Source of the DNA: an uncultured Spirochaetia bacterium
GTDB lineage: Bacteria > Spirochaetota > Spirochaetia > CAKZLE01
Direction: 5' to 3'
Length of the DNA stretch: 64,000 nucleotides
Assembly (NCBI GenBank): GCA_937125225.1
Contig: CAKZLE010000014.1
Coordinates: 1-64,000, forward strand
In this document: positions 1 through 9,180 of the stretch, piece by piece
Position numbering within the stretch: position 1 is the first letter of the stretch
How the letters are laid out: every line of letters begins with the position of its first letter
Program-made: the position numbers and the translations under genes
Notes under the pieces: generated by a model
What the model was told of the DNA's origin: nothing
Database searches by the model: none
The model's input: the letters and a program-made list of their open reading frames with translations, nothing else

Positions 1-112
1 TAACAGAGGTCTTGCCCAATTTCATTCTTTTCTACTTTTTTAGTTATTTCATATCACACAGATTTTATTCTAGAGCCTAAAGTAACACCGCTGCCCTATA
101 CCCACCAAAAGA

Positions 113-263
113 TTAAAAAAAGAGGCTGCTGTTATTATAACAGCAGCCTCAAAACAACAATGTATGGCAATAGTAAATTCTTAAAGAAAACAGAACAGCA
201 TCGCAAGAAATAGGAGTAATCTCTTGGAGCGATGAACTATCAAGCCCTTTAATACATGAGCTT
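113..263 (-). ncRNA. Candidate small RNA, about 150 nt
   Basis: No protein gene is convincing between position 1 and 429, but the minus strand has a promoter (-35 TTTACA at 298-293, -10 TATATT at 275-270, 17-nt spacer) and, about 115 nt further on, a strong intrinsic terminator (150-114). The predicted transcript runs from about 263 to 113. The only reading frame that ends at the terminator is a 44-codon GTG frame whose start overlaps the promoter spacer, so it would not be on this transcript. I therefore favour a non-coding RNA. It resembles no RNA family I recognise. The rest of 1-429 shows nothing else except the promoter and leader of the next gene. Confidence 0.45.
114..150 (-). terminator. 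Rho-independent terminator
   Basis: Perfect 13-bp inverted repeat (GAGGCTGCTGTTA at 122-134 and its complement at 138-150) around a 3-nt loop. On the minus strand it is followed at once by a run of U residues (A-run at 115-121 on the plus strand). It ends leftward transcription, although no protein gene lies to its right on that strand. Confidence 0.85.
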
Positions 264-269
264 ATTAGT

Positions 270-298
270 AATATAACATTGTTCACCTAACTTGTAAA
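270..298 (-). promoter_or_regulatory. Sigma-70-type promoter of candidate small RNA
   Basis: Read on the minus strand: TTTACA (298-293), 17-nt spacer, TATATT (275-270). It points toward the terminator at 150-114. Confidence 0.45.
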
Positions 299-429
299 CA
301 TTAAAATACAAATTCTTCCCTTTTTTTTCTTATCCCGAATTTCAGACAATCTGTTAAACTAAAGTTATCTTCACATAGGACACTATGCTATGATACATAA
401 GATGCTCAACTTATTACAGGAGGGGTCGT

Positions 430-1179
430 TTGCAGATTTCACTGACCGTCAATGGTTTCTCTGATCTCCTTGAATTTCCTGATCAAGAGATAGCTACGAT
501 CCATACCAAACTACTTGATCATTTTCATGAGATCTACCTGAAGAAAGGAAGTCCCATCATAGTCTTCTTCGCAGCGCCTCCAGCTACCGGTAAATCTACT
601 TTAGCGGCTCTATGGGAGGAACTTGCTGAATCCTATAGCGACTATCCGAGATTGCAGTCAGTATCGATTGATGGATTCCACTATCCGAACCGCTATCTCC
701 TGAACCACTATCTTAATGATGATGAGAACCAAGTTCTTTTAAAGGAGATCAAGGGTGCTCCAGAGACATATAACACAAAGGCTCTTTATGAATCATTGAC
801 CCAGCTAAAGAGAAGAGGTACTGTCACCTGGCCCTACTATGATAGAAATATCCATGATCCGGTACCAGATGCTGTCATATTAGATGCTCCGATCATCGTT
901 ATCGAAGGAAACTGGTTACTTCTCAAGGAGGCCGGGTGGGAGGATCTATCATCGTTCGCAGATATCACCATATTCCATGAAGCGGAGAAAGAGGAACTGA
1001 AAGATCGCTTGATACAGCGCAAAATCCGAGGTGGTTACTCACAGACTGAGGCTGAAGCACATGTGAATAGTAGTGATCTTCCCAATATCACCCGTGTATT
1101 ACAACATAGTGGACCTGCAGACATCATCCTCAGTTGGGATAGGATGCACCAAAAGAGACTCCTTGATTTCACCTTATAG
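430..1179 (+). CDS. P-loop kinase of the uridine kinase / phosphoribulokinase type
   Basis: A 249-residue cytosolic protein with a Walker A loop (APPATGKST, about residues 49-57), a YDR motif after the SID/H segment, and the IVIEGNWLLL strand typical of the pantothenate/uridine kinase-like family (YggC/FrcK group). It should transfer phosphate from ATP to a small sugar or nucleoside; the substrate cannot be read from the sequence. The start is TTG, chosen because AGGAGG (418-423) sits 6 nt upstream and the next in-frame ATGs lie beyond the P-loop. It appears monocistronic or first of a run with the lipid kinase 72 nt downstream. Confidence 0.75.
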   Translation: MQISLTVNGFSDLLEFPDQEIATIHTKLLDHFHEIYLKKGSPIIVFFAAPPATGKSTLAALWEELAESYSDYPRLQSVSIDGFHYPNRYLLNHYLNDDENQVLLKEIKGAPETYNTKALYESLTQLKRRGTVTWPYYDRNIHDPVPDAVILDAPIIVIEGNWLLLKEAGWEDLSSFADITIFHEAEKEELKDRLIQRKIRGGYSQTEAEAHVNSSDLPNITRVLQHSGPADIILSWDRMHQKRLLDFTL

Positions 1180-1251
1180 TGATTCTTTTTCATCGTTGTC
1201 TTAAAAACCGTGCTATGATTATCAAAAATCAAACACATAGGGTAACAATCT

Positions 1252-2181
1252 ATGATCGATCATCTCACGGTAATCCTTAATCCAACAGCAGCTAATGGTT
1301 CTGCTGAACAAAGAATCCCAGAAATCCAGAAACGGTTAGATGCACATACGGTCCCCTATACTCTTATTCAGACAGAGTATCCAGGACATGCTAAAGAACT
1401 TGCCATCAAGGCCTCTGAGTCCGGTGGGACTACGGTCATAGCCGCCGGTGGTGATGGGACGATCAATGAAGTCATAAATGGTCTTATGGAACAGAAAACG
1501 ATAAGTCAGCCTCTATTGGGAGTCATCCCAATAGGTAGGGGTAATGACTTTGCGTTTGGAGTATCGGTCCCCACTACCCTTGATTCCTGCCTTGATATCA
1601 TCTGTGAGGGTCATTCTTCACCTATCGACATCGGAGAGGTCCGTGGGGGAGATTACCCCGAGGGCAGATGGTTCGGCAATGGCATCGGTATTGGATTCGA
1701 TACGATCGTAGGTCTAGAAGCGGCGAAGATGAAACATCTCAATGGAGCTGCCGGCTATATATTCGGCGCATTGAAGACACTGTTCCTCTATCCAAAAGCG
1801 CCTTCTCTTACTATCACTCATGATGCTGGGAAGTTGGAAAACACCCCGGCTTTAGTCTCGATCATGAATGGGAAACGTATGGGTGGGGCTTTTTACATGG
1901 CGCCGGATGGAGACCCGACAGATGGTCTTTTCAATCTTTGTATGACTAGACAGGGAACAAGACGAAGATTATTGAAAGATATGCTCCATTATACCAAAGG
2001 GACACAAGCCTCACTTGATGATACCACTACCCTGCAGTCATCATCCTTTATTATCACTGCGCTTAAGGGAGCGATGGCAGTCCATGCGGATGGTGAGACT
2101 ATTTGTATCGCAGGAAAGCATCTTGAACTCAACTGTCATCATCATGCAATACAATTGATCATAGGAAAGGAGCCTTTATGA
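1252..2181 (+). CDS. Diacylglycerol kinase-family lipid kinase (YegS/BmrU/DgkB type)
   Basis: A 309-residue protein with the N-terminal motif ILNPTAANGSA, the nucleotide-binding GGDGTINEV motif (about residues 64-72) and the GRGNDFA segment. These define the DAGK catalytic family, soluble kinases that phosphorylate diacylglycerol or related lipids at the inner face of the membrane. Its stop codon overlaps the start of the acyltransferase gene by 4 nt (ATGA), so the two are co-translated. A lipid kinase next to a PlsC-like acyltransferase suggests a phospholipid or phosphatidate recycling pair. Confidence 0.85.
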   Translation: MIDHLTVILNPTAANGSAEQRIPEIQKRLDAHTVPYTLIQTEYPGHAKELAIKASESGGTTVIAAGGDGTINEVINGLMEQKTISQPLLGVIPIGRGNDFAFGVSVPTTLDSCLDIICEGHSSPIDIGEVRGGDYPEGRWFGNGIGIGFDTIVGLEAAKMKHLNGAAGYIFGALKTLFLYPKAPSLTITHDAGKLENTPALVSIMNGKRMGGAFYMAPDGDPTDGLFNLCMTRQGTRRRLLKDMLHYTKGTQASLDDTTTLQSSSFIITALKGAMAVHADGETICIAGKHLELNCHHHAIQLIIGKEPL

Positions 2182-2852
2182 CGCTTCGTGGAAGATGCCT
2201 GAATATGGGAGTAAAAATGATCCTCCGTATCATCTGTTCAGTTGATGGGACGGAACTCAACAGAGTCCCGATGGAGGGACCTCTTATCGTTATGGTAAAC
2301 CATATCAATTTTCTCGAGGTACCGCTGTTGAGCACAAGAATGCTACCAAGAGAGTTCAGGGCTCTTACTAAGCAGGAGACTTGGGATAACCCTATCTTCC
2401 GTATCCTTGCTGATGAATGGGGAGGTATACCACTCAATAGAGATAAGCCTGGAATCGAGTCCTTCCGAAGATCTTTAGAGAGTCTCAAGGAAAACAAGAT
2501 CCTCTTCATCGCTCCTGAGGGGACGAGGACTGAGGATGGGATACTTCGAGAAGGGCATACCGGAATAACTAGTCTTGCACTCAAGAGTGGAGCCCCAATC
2601 CTGCCGATAGCCCACTATGGCGGCGAACAGTTCTGGAGGAATATAAAGAGAATGAGAAGGACAAAAGTCACATTCAAGATTGGGGATCCCTTAATGATAT
2701 TACGACCTGACGTGATTAATAAGGATATGAAGAAAGTAATCACTGATCAACTCATGTATGAATTGGCCTCTCTGTTGCCACCATCCTATCGAGGCCATTA
2801 CCATCAGAGGAAAGACTATGATCGATCCTACCTAAAACAGATAGCCAATTGA
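2178..2852 (+). CDS. PlsC-like 1-acylglycerol-3-phosphate acyltransferase
   Basis: A 224-residue member of the PlsC/LPLAT family, which acylates lysophosphatidic acid at the membrane. Block I reads NHINFLE (H42, E47) and block III reads APEGTR (113-117). The usual block I is H-X4-D; here the acidic residue is Glu, a conservative but uncommon change. A hydrophobic N-terminus (residues 10-22) may dip into the membrane. The start overlaps the lipid kinase stop by 4 nt and has an AGGAAAGGAG ribosome site upstream. The residues APILPIAHYGGEQFW match block IV of the family. Confidence 0.82.
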   Translation: MTLRGRCLNMGVKMILRIICSVDGTELNRVPMEGPLIVMVNHINFLEVPLLSTRMLPREFRALTKQETWDNPIFRILADEWGGIPLNRDKPGIESFRRSLESLKENKILFIAPEGTRTEDGILREGHTGITSLALKSGAPILPIAHYGGEQFWRNIKRMRRTKVTFKIGDPLMILRPDVINKDMKKVITDQLMYELASLLPPSYRGHYHQRKDYDRSYLKQIAN

Positions 2853-2926
2853 AAGCAGACCCTCTTTTGAGATCAGTATTCTGAGAGATCAGGGTAAAGA
2901 TTCTCCATCGAAGAGGCGAACGTTAG

Positions 2927-3346
2927 CTATTTCCAGAGTGTGATGATCACTGAGACAATATTCCATGAAACAACGAAATACCCTGTATTCAATAGCGAGA
3001 GCTTCAAGGAACGTCCTTCGAACAGGACCAGATTCAACGCACTCATACCAGAGAACACCACTGAGGCAAGAGACCCAATCAGTAGTGCATCAGTTACGGT
3101 ATCTGCGTGAGCTATTCCAACTAGGAAAGCTAAGCCAAATGCTGAAACAGCAGCGGGAATAATGGCAAATGACATTGATTTATTTGCATCTTTCTTGCTT
3201 ATCTCATCAGAACCCTTACCAATCATCTCAAGCCACATCTTGCCGAACAGCAGAGGAGAATACCAGAGAGTCCCGATGATCATATTCACCAGAATACCGA
3301 CAATCACTGCAAACATATTGAATGAAAAATCTTGTAACATATTCAA
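2927..3346 (-). CDS. DUF1761 family membrane protein
   Basis: A 139-residue protein with four likely membrane helices (about 8-30, 56-77, 84-106 and 118-137) and the typical DUF1761 start, in which an aromatic LWYSPLLFGKMW segment follows the first helix. Function of the family is unknown. The ATG is preceded by AGAGG at 8 nt spacing. It stands alone, with a 263-nt gap on its upstream side. Convergent with the acyltransferase gene. Confidence 0.8.
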   Translation of the reverse strand: MNMLQDFSFNMFAVIVGILVNMIIGTLWYSPLLFGKMWLEMIGKGSDEISKKDANKSMSFAIIPAAVSAFGLAFLVGIAHADTVTDALLIGSLASVVFSGMSALNLVLFEGRSLKLSLLNTGYFVVSWNIVSVIITLWK

Positions 3347-3549
3347 ACCTCTTTGTCTTAGTATGAGTTAAATCATATCTCACGAAAATTGAATTAACAA
3401 GAGAAGCCCATTCATATAGATTCTTTTATTCTTTGTTAGGATAGAGATTTAACAATCCATCCAATGATACCGAGGACAGGAGTAAGATAACGTGAGATAA
3501 GATATTCTTGAATTCCTATCACTCAGAGATTCTAGTTGGACTGTAAAAA

Positions 3550-3580
3550 AGGACTATCACACATTACATGCAATAGTCCT
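3550..3580 (-). terminator. Terminator of the PEP carboxykinase gene
   Basis: Inverted repeat AGGACTAT (3550-3557) / ATAGTCCT (3573-3580), followed on the minus strand by TTTTTT. It lies 30 nt after the pckG stop. The remaining part of the 3347-3609 gap shows no gene. Confidence 0.75.
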
Positions 3581-3609
3581 CTATAAGAATCAATCAAGCG
3601 CTTTGCTTA

Positions 3610-5529
3610 TTAACAACAGCAGTTTCCACCACAGCTGTATCCACCAGGAAGGATCTCGGTTCCGAAATCTTCTCCAGCTTTTGTGATCTTAGCAATTGCT
3701 TCATCCCATTTGTTGATGATGAACTCTGGACAGTTCTTATCCATCTTCGTATAGAATGCTTTTGATCTCTCGAGTTTAGCAACCCATTTGTCACATCTGA
3801 ATGTGAACTGGTAGGTGTATTCTTCGAGTGTATAGTCAAGATCAAGATATTTCTTGAAGAGAGCCTTGAGGTCTTCGTACAGTGGGATCTTTCCTGTAGG
3901 AGTAGGAATTGCTTCATACTCACCATGTACTCTACCCTCTGCCCAATGTAACCATACTTTCTTAGCAAGTTTATCAGTACAGAAGTCACCTTCTGGAGTT
4001 CTGAGGAAGTAGTTAGTTGAGAATACTTTTGGAACTTCTTTCATATCTTTTACGAAGTTGATGTTGTTCATAGTGTATTCACCAAGTGGGTAAGATACGA
4101 AGTCCATGTTAGCCATTGGACTAGGTACTCTGACACCCTCAGCTCCAAGAGTTGCAGAGGTAGTCTCTGACTCAAGAGTACAAGCTTTGAGGAGGATACC
4201 ATCTTCCCATGAAGAAGACTCTTCACAAGGTACTGTCGTATCACTGTCTCGACCACCGTAAAGAACACCGTCAACCTTAACACCAGTCTTAGCGTCGAAT
4301 CCAGCTTTGTCGAAGTTTGCAAGATAGTCGAGTCTCATGGTGTATCGTGAGTTACCATGAGCGATTCCGATCTCATTACCCTTAGCGTCTTTCTTCCCAA
4401 CATACCAGTCTGGACCTGAGTGATTGTCACCCTTGTCTGGAGTCTCAAGACCTGAACCTAACCAGTAGGGGTTATTGTCTTCGCCACGAAGAACGTTTGA
4501 GAAGATCATCTCCTGTTCTAGGTTGAGGTTCTCAAAGATAACTGGGTCGTCTTTTGCATTTACGTCTTTGATGATACCGAAGATACCCTGTTCAACGTTA
4601 ACTGCTTTGAATGCACCATCGATGTTTCTGAAATATGCGATATCGTCACCAACGATCTCTTCACCAGGGATCATTGCTGTTGATGTCTTACCACAAGCTG
4701 ATGGGTAAGCACCTGCGAAATAGGTTCTTCTATCAGCATCTTCGTTAATACATGCCATAACGAACATATGTTCACATAACCAGCCTTCCTGGCCTGATTT
4801 GTTGATAGCAAGTCTCATTGAATGTTTCTTCAGCCCAACTGAGTTACCAGCGTACTGTGCATTCATTGAATATACGATGTTGTTCTGTGTATCCATGTAG
4901 ATTCTTCTCTTATCGAGATTAGCTGAACATCCTCTCTCATCCTGTTCTCCAGCAGAGTGGATGAATCGGAAGAAATCATCTTTTTCAGCAGCTTCCATAC
5001 CTTTGAAGTGCTCGTAAGCTGATCGGTAAAGAATCGCTTCTGAATGAGCTACATACCATGAGTCAGTGAACTGTACACATGGGATAGTGAATTCTGAGAA
5101 AGCAGGTCCTTCACAGAAGAACTTGACTACTGCGTCTTTTCCAGCCATGTTGTTCTTTGCAAAACCCATGATCTCTTCAAGACCTTCGTTGTACTCAACA
5201 GAGTTAAGAGAAGCCATCTTCTCAAGGTTCTCTTTATAGACCATATATTTTGTATTGACTTTGTCTCGAGCCTGATCACCATACCCATCCCAGTGGATTG
5301 TCTGACCATTCTTAGCAAGTTTGAATTCCTCACCCTTCTCAATTGACATGTCTCTGATGTATTGTTCATCTTCAGCGCTATCGTCACAAACATAGATAGT
5401 TGCTGGATTACAATGTTCAGCGAACTTTCCAATAAAATCCATTACCTTTTCATTTTCGAGAATTGCGAGTTTCTGAAAACTTTCCTCGCTCATTTTGCCT
5501 TTCAGCAGATCCGTATACTTTGAATCCAT
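3610..5529 (-). CDS. pckG: Phosphoenolpyruvate carboxykinase (GTP)
   Basis: A 639-residue enzyme interconverting oxaloacetate plus GTP and PEP plus CO2. The reactive-Cys/P-loop PSACGKTSTAM, the downstream GDDIAYFR metal/nucleotide region and the FPLGEYTM-like C-terminal block (here YPLGEYTMNNI) identify the GTP-dependent family. The reading frame is open further upstream, but the ATG at 5529 has AGGAG 8 nt before it and gives the family N-terminus. The protein ends in a Cys-rich tail, GGYSCGGNCCC, not part of the classical fold. A candidate promoter (TTGAAT, 18 nt, TAATAT) lies in the 131-nt gap upstream. Cytosolic; anaplerotic or fermentative role inferred. Confidence 0.95.
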   Translation of the reverse strand: MDSKYTDLLKGKMSEESFQKLAILENEKVMDFIGKFAEHCNPATIYVCDDSAEDEQYIRDMSIEKGEEFKLAKNGQTIHWDGYGDQARDKVNTKYMVYKENLEKMASLNSVEYNEGLEEIMGFAKNNMAGKDAVVKFFCEGPAFSEFTIPCVQFTDSWYVAHSEAILYRSAYEHFKGMEAAEKDDFFRFIHSAGEQDERGCSANLDKRRIYMDTQNNIVYSMNAQYAGNSVGLKKHSMRLAINKSGQEGWLCEHMFVMACINEDADRRTYFAGAYPSACGKTSTAMIPGEEIVGDDIAYFRNIDGAFKAVNVEQGIFGIIKDVNAKDDPVIFENLNLEQEMIFSNVLRGEDNNPYWLGSGLETPDKGDNHSGPDWYVGKKDAKGNEIGIAHGNSRYTMRLDYLANFDKAGFDAKTGVKVDGVLYGGRDSDTTVPCEESSSWEDGILLKACTLESETTSATLGAEGVRVPSPMANMDFVSYPLGEYTMNNINFVKDMKEVPKVFSTNYFLRTPEGDFCTDKLAKKVWLHWAEGRVHGEYEAIPTPTGKIPLYEDLKALFKKYLDLDYTLEEYTYQFTFRCDKWVAKLERSKAFYTKMDKNCPEFIINKWDEAIAKITKAGEDFGTEILPGGYSCGGNCCC

Positions 5530-5660
5530 ATATTTTACTCCTGTGATAAAAGTTATCCACTTTGATATTATCTTGTTATTGGCAACAAATTCAATACTAT
5601 TTTTGCCCTGATGATGAATTTTTTTTAAATGAGAATGATTCACAACTTGAGAATGGAAGC

Positions 5661-6452
5661 CTACTCTGTAAGCCAGTCGGAGAGGATTTGCATCTGTTTC
5701 TCAGAAATCCCCACACCTTTTCTCATATAGGGTAAAAAACCACCATATGAGTGTTTTACCAACTCGAGCATACCAAGCAGAGCCTCTTCAGATACAGTAA
5801 GGAATGGGGCTGCTACCTCAGGAGGTATCTCAATACCAAAGGAGTCTCTGAATCTCTTCAGATACCTCTCGAGAATCTGTGCATCCTCTTGAGCACTCTT
5901 CTTACTGCGAAGAAAGTCATGGAGTATCCCCTCATCAGGTACCCCGACAGCTCCGAGGATCGTTGCAGTGAGAAAACCTGTCCGATCCTTTCCCCCAGCA
6001 CAGTGGATAAGATAGACTCCCTCGGGCTTCGAAGTGATCAGCTCTATACAACGGTAAACCTCTTCAGTACACTGTTGAGGCAGTTCCCTATAGCTTTCCA
6101 GGATATATTCATGAGCATCTACGGTACCGGGATTTTCTGCTGCCTCTCGATAGATAGAGATCACATGGTCGAGTCCCAGTTTTCCCGCACTCATATCAAT
6201 ATGATGATTCTCGATCCCCTCGATTGGGGGGTCCGGTTGTGCTTTACGTTCCGATTCCGATCGAAGGTCTATAATATCTGAGACACCCAGAGTTCGGATG
6301 ACTGTCATCTCTTCCTTAGAGAAACCATAGAGTTTCCCCATACGAAAGAGTCTTCCAGAACGGACCTGTAATCCAAAGTCATTTGAGAGATCTCCTACAT
6401 CACGAAGGTTGCGTGTCTGTTTTAGCCCCTCTAGGACCGACATTCGACTCAT
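5661..6452 (-). CDS. Tyrosine/dual-specificity protein phosphatase (Y_phosphatase3 type)
   Basis: A 263-residue protein with the N-terminal NLRDVGDL motif and the P-loop HCAGGKDRTG (C151, R157), i.e. the CX5R signature of cysteine phosphatases close to bacterial PTPs such as the LipA/MptpB group, which act on phosphotyrosine or phosphoinositides. Its start overlaps the stop of the upstream TIGR00300 gene (ATGA), so the two are translationally coupled. The substrate is unknown. Confidence 0.85.
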   Translation of the reverse strand: MSRMSVLEGLKQTRNLRDVGDLSNDFGLQVRSGRLFRMGKLYGFSKEEMTVIRTLGVSDIIDLRSESERKAQPDPPIEGIENHHIDMSAGKLGLDHVISIYREAAENPGTVDAHEYILESYRELPQQCTEEVYRCIELITSKPEGVYLIHCAGGKDRTGFLTATILGAVGVPDEGILHDFLRSKKSAQEDAQILERYLKRFRDSFGIEIPPEVAAPFLTVSEEALLGMLELVKHSYGGFLPYMRKGVGISEKQMQILSDWLTE

Positions 6453-7654
6453 CCCTCTAATTCTCTTTCAAGATCCCGCAGGAACAATCCTACGTCACTG
6501 ACGATACCTATAGCCTGCCCCGAACCCCTATCTGACAATTTGGTCACTACTGCAGGATTGATATCAACGCAGATCGTCTTCACCCAGGAGGGGGTCATGT
6601 TCCCGGTACCGATTGAATGGAGCATAGAGGAGAGCATGATGATCATATCTGCATCTTTGATGATCTCTGCATATTGGCTTTGAGCCTCTATCATATCATT
6701 GACTGTCTCAGGGAGTGGTCCATCATCACGGATAGACCCCGCAAGACAATAGGGGATCCCTGCTCTCTCGACCTCAAACATCAAACCTTCTGTGAGGACA
6801 CCCTCATCGATAGCATCACGGATCGATCCACAACCATAGATCTTGTTGATCGCCTTCATATGGTGGTTATGACCATGCTCTGCTACGACTCCAGACTTAA
6901 GATCCACCCCTAAGGAGGTCCCGAAGAATCGATATTCAAGATCATGGACAGCGACTGCATTACCACCGAGGAATCCCTGAATAAAACCATTTCTCACAAT
7001 CGATGCCAAAGCATCGGCCCCACCCGTATGAACGACGACCGGCCCACAAACCACGACCACTTTACCATCATGCTCTCGGACCTTGGTGAGTTCTTTAGCT
7101 ACGCGCTCCACAGCGACTCTTCCACTTCGTTCTGATGAGACCTCATTTGCCATGAAAGCGAATTCGGATCGCTGCTCGATAAAGGGGGGATAGACTCTGA
7201 TAGAGTCAGATCCACAGATCACTTGGTCACCCTTTTTAATATCTCGAAGCTTCACACAGCTGAAACGCTGATCCCTATAGGTGATCGCAGCATCCATCCT
7301 CTGCTCTGCGACCTCAAACCACTGCCCCATATAAAAGACTTCGGTTCTATGATTAGTTGTTGAATAGAAGGTCTGTGGTACATGCCTATCTTTGTCTGTC
7401 TCAATAAGGACAGCGGAAGGGACCTCTTTCTCAAAGGCTCCGAACTGAGTGAGTCTGCTCCCTATATGCTGGAGGAGTCCTTCTGTATCCGAGAGGACAG
7501 CGAACTCGAGAAATGAGGGTTCCCCAGGATGCTTCCCCACATTGAAGCGTATAATCTGATAATCACCGCTCTCATTGAGGATCGTATTGAGGATCAGGGA
7601 AAATACACCAGAATCGATCAGGTGTCCTTCTGTTTGATATATTCGTTTCTTCAT
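6449..7654 (-). CDS. TIGR00300 / LOR-SDH family protein (ornithine cyclodeaminase-like)
   Basis: A 401-residue protein of the family annotated as TIGR00300: an N-terminal LOR/SDH-type domain (about 1-100) and a C-terminal NAD-binding-like domain containing VVVCGPVVVHTGGADAL and GHNHHMKAINKIYGCGSIRDAI. Family members include the archaeal ornithine cyclodeaminase and the C-terminal half of cyanobacterial ArgZ/AgrE, which convert ornithine to proline with ammonia release. That activity is plausible but not provable here. First gene of an operon with the phosphatase. Confidence 0.72.
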   Translation of the reverse strand: MKKRIYQTEGHLIDSGVFSLILNTILNESGDYQIIRFNVGKHPGEPSFLEFAVLSDTEGLLQHIGSRLTQFGAFEKEVPSAVLIETDKDRHVPQTFYSTTNHRTEVFYMGQWFEVAEQRMDAAITYRDQRFSCVKLRDIKKGDQVICGSDSIRVYPPFIEQRSEFAFMANEVSSERSGRVAVERVAKELTKVREHDGKVVVVCGPVVVHTGGADALASIVRNGFIQGFLGGNAVAVHDLEYRFFGTSLGVDLKSGVVAEHGHNHHMKAINKIYGCGSIRDAIDEGVLTEGLMFEVERAGIPYCLAGSIRDDGPLPETVNDMIEAQSQYAEIIKDADMIIMLSSMLHSIGTGNMTPSWVKTICVDINPAVVTKLSDRGSGQAIGIVSDVGLFLRDLERELEG

Positions 7655-7797
7655 ACTTCTGTGATATCACTAATATGTGATACTGTAAAGAATTTTCTCT
7701 CACTCCTACCCATGTGGTCTCACCTAATAAATCTCTTCCACTGCCTGACAGATGGTGATACACTGAGTATCAATGAAGAGTGAAAAAGGGGCTGTAT

Positions 7798-9162
7798 ATG
7801 AGTAGTGCTGATGGTAAAGTTCCACAGAGAGAGAAGATCGCCTATGGTATAGGCTGCCTTGGCCAGAATATGATCTATACCTATTTTGGGACCTTCCTGC
7901 TCTATTTTTATACTGAGATCTTCGGCCTCCTCCCTGCAGCCGCAGGGATACTCCTATTAGTCGCACGGATCTGGGATGCAGTCAACGATCCCATGATGGG
8001 AGTCCTCGTCGACAGGACGAAGACCCGATGGGGTAAGTTTCGCCCCTACCTGCTCTTCTCTCCCATATTCTTTGCGATCATCGCAGTACTCTGTTTCTCA
8101 GTACCACCTTTCAGTGCGGCTGGAAAACTCGTCTATGCCTATATCACCTATATTCTCTTCGGCATGATCTATACAGCCTCGGACGTTCCCTATTGGGCTA
8201 TGTCAGGTGCGATCACCGTCGATGCTCAGGAGAGGAACTCTATCGTGATGTTCCCAAGGTTCGTAGGAACAATAGGAGCTGCGGTAGCGACTATTGGGAC
8301 TCTCCCTTTAATCTATCTCTTCAGAGACCTGACAAATGGAAATGTTGTTGCAGGGTACCAACTCACGGCAGCCTTCTTCGGTCTGATCACCATTGGATGT
8401 TTCCTGATCACCTTCTTCTTCGTCAAGGAGCGAGTCACCTCGACGAACAAGAAGAAGGCCTCATGGTCTACGATCTCTGAGGCGATCTTCAAGAACAAAC
8501 CATTGATGATCGTCATCATCTCCGGTTTCTTCTCAGGTGTAGCCCAGACTGCCAAGCTACAGGCTCTCATATACTATGCAGCCTACAACCTTCAGAGTGA
8601 GGCCCTCTATACCTTACTTGTCGGGATCAACATCCCCTTCCTACTTATCGGGATCATGCTCGTACCGTTCTTCACCAAACGTCTGGGCAAGAAAGGGACC
8701 TATATAGCTGCGAATATTATCTATGCAGTCTCTTCTATCGGATTCTTCCTATCAGGTTGGAATAACTTCACCGTGATCGTCATCTGGAATTGTATCGGCT
8801 CATTTGCTATGGGAATCCCACTAGTCATACAGACCTCCATGATCGCTGATACGATCGAGTATGTGGAACTGAAGACAGGTGAACGTTCCGAAGGAACGAT
8901 CTTCTCGACTCAGACATTCCTCGCTAAACTCACCGCAGCAGCTACATCGGGACTCATCGGCGTGTTGTTGGCGATACTGGGATTCAAAGCCGGTGCTACC
9001 CAGTCTCAGAGTGTCCTTCAAGGGATCCATCAGGTCACCTCTTTGCTACCGTTTTTCGCAAGCATGCTCGCCTTCATCACTATGCTCCTATACCCTTTAT
9101 CAGAGAAGGAACATGCGAAGATCGTACAAGAGCTCGAAGACAGACAGATGATCAAGGATTAG
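7798..9162 (+). CDS. GPH-family sugar:cation symporter (MelB type)
   Basis: A 454-residue, 12-helix transporter. The early segment ending in RIWDAVNDPMMGVLVDRT, then KTRWGKFRPY, is the signature of the glycoside-pentoside-hexuronide family, which imports sugars with Na+ or H+. The frame is open from a GTG at 7780, but AAGGGG (7785-7790) sits 7 nt before the ATG at 7798, so that start is preferred. The central loop (about residues 190-215) is lysine-rich as in MelB. No glycosidase is adjacent, so the substrate is not indicated. Confidence 0.88.
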   Translation: MSSADGKVPQREKIAYGIGCLGQNMIYTYFGTFLLYFYTEIFGLLPAAAGILLLVARIWDAVNDPMMGVLVDRTKTRWGKFRPYLLFSPIFFAIIAVLCFSVPPFSAAGKLVYAYITYILFGMIYTASDVPYWAMSGAITVDAQERNSIVMFPRFVGTIGAAVATIGTLPLIYLFRDLTNGNVVAGYQLTAAFFGLITIGCFLITFFFVKERVTSTNKKKASWSTISEAIFKNKPLMIVIISGFFSGVAQTAKLQALIYYAAYNLQSEALYTLLVGINIPFLLIGIMLVPFFTKRLGKKGTYIAANIIYAVSSIGFFLSGWNNFTVIVIWNCIGSFAMGIPLVIQTSMIADTIEYVELKTGERSEGTIFSTQTFLAKLTAAATSGLIGVLLAILGFKAGATQSQSVLQGIHQVTSLLPFFASMLAFITMLLYPLSEKEHAKIVQELEDRQMIKD

Positions 9163-9180
9163 TATCTCTTCCCATAAGAG

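Noticed and set aside
3372-3505. Inverted repeat TATCTCACG / CGTGAGATA about 110 nt apart
   Set aside because: Too far apart and too short to be more than chance in an A/T-rich gap; no element boundary or gene remnant found.
3594-3989. 131-codon frame on the minus strand inside pckG
   Set aside because: It is an alternative frame over the conserved C-terminus of PEP carboxykinase.
5751-6281. 176-codon plus-strand frame opposite the phosphatase
   Set aside because: Shadow of the phosphatase gene; no ribosome site and no recognisable domain.
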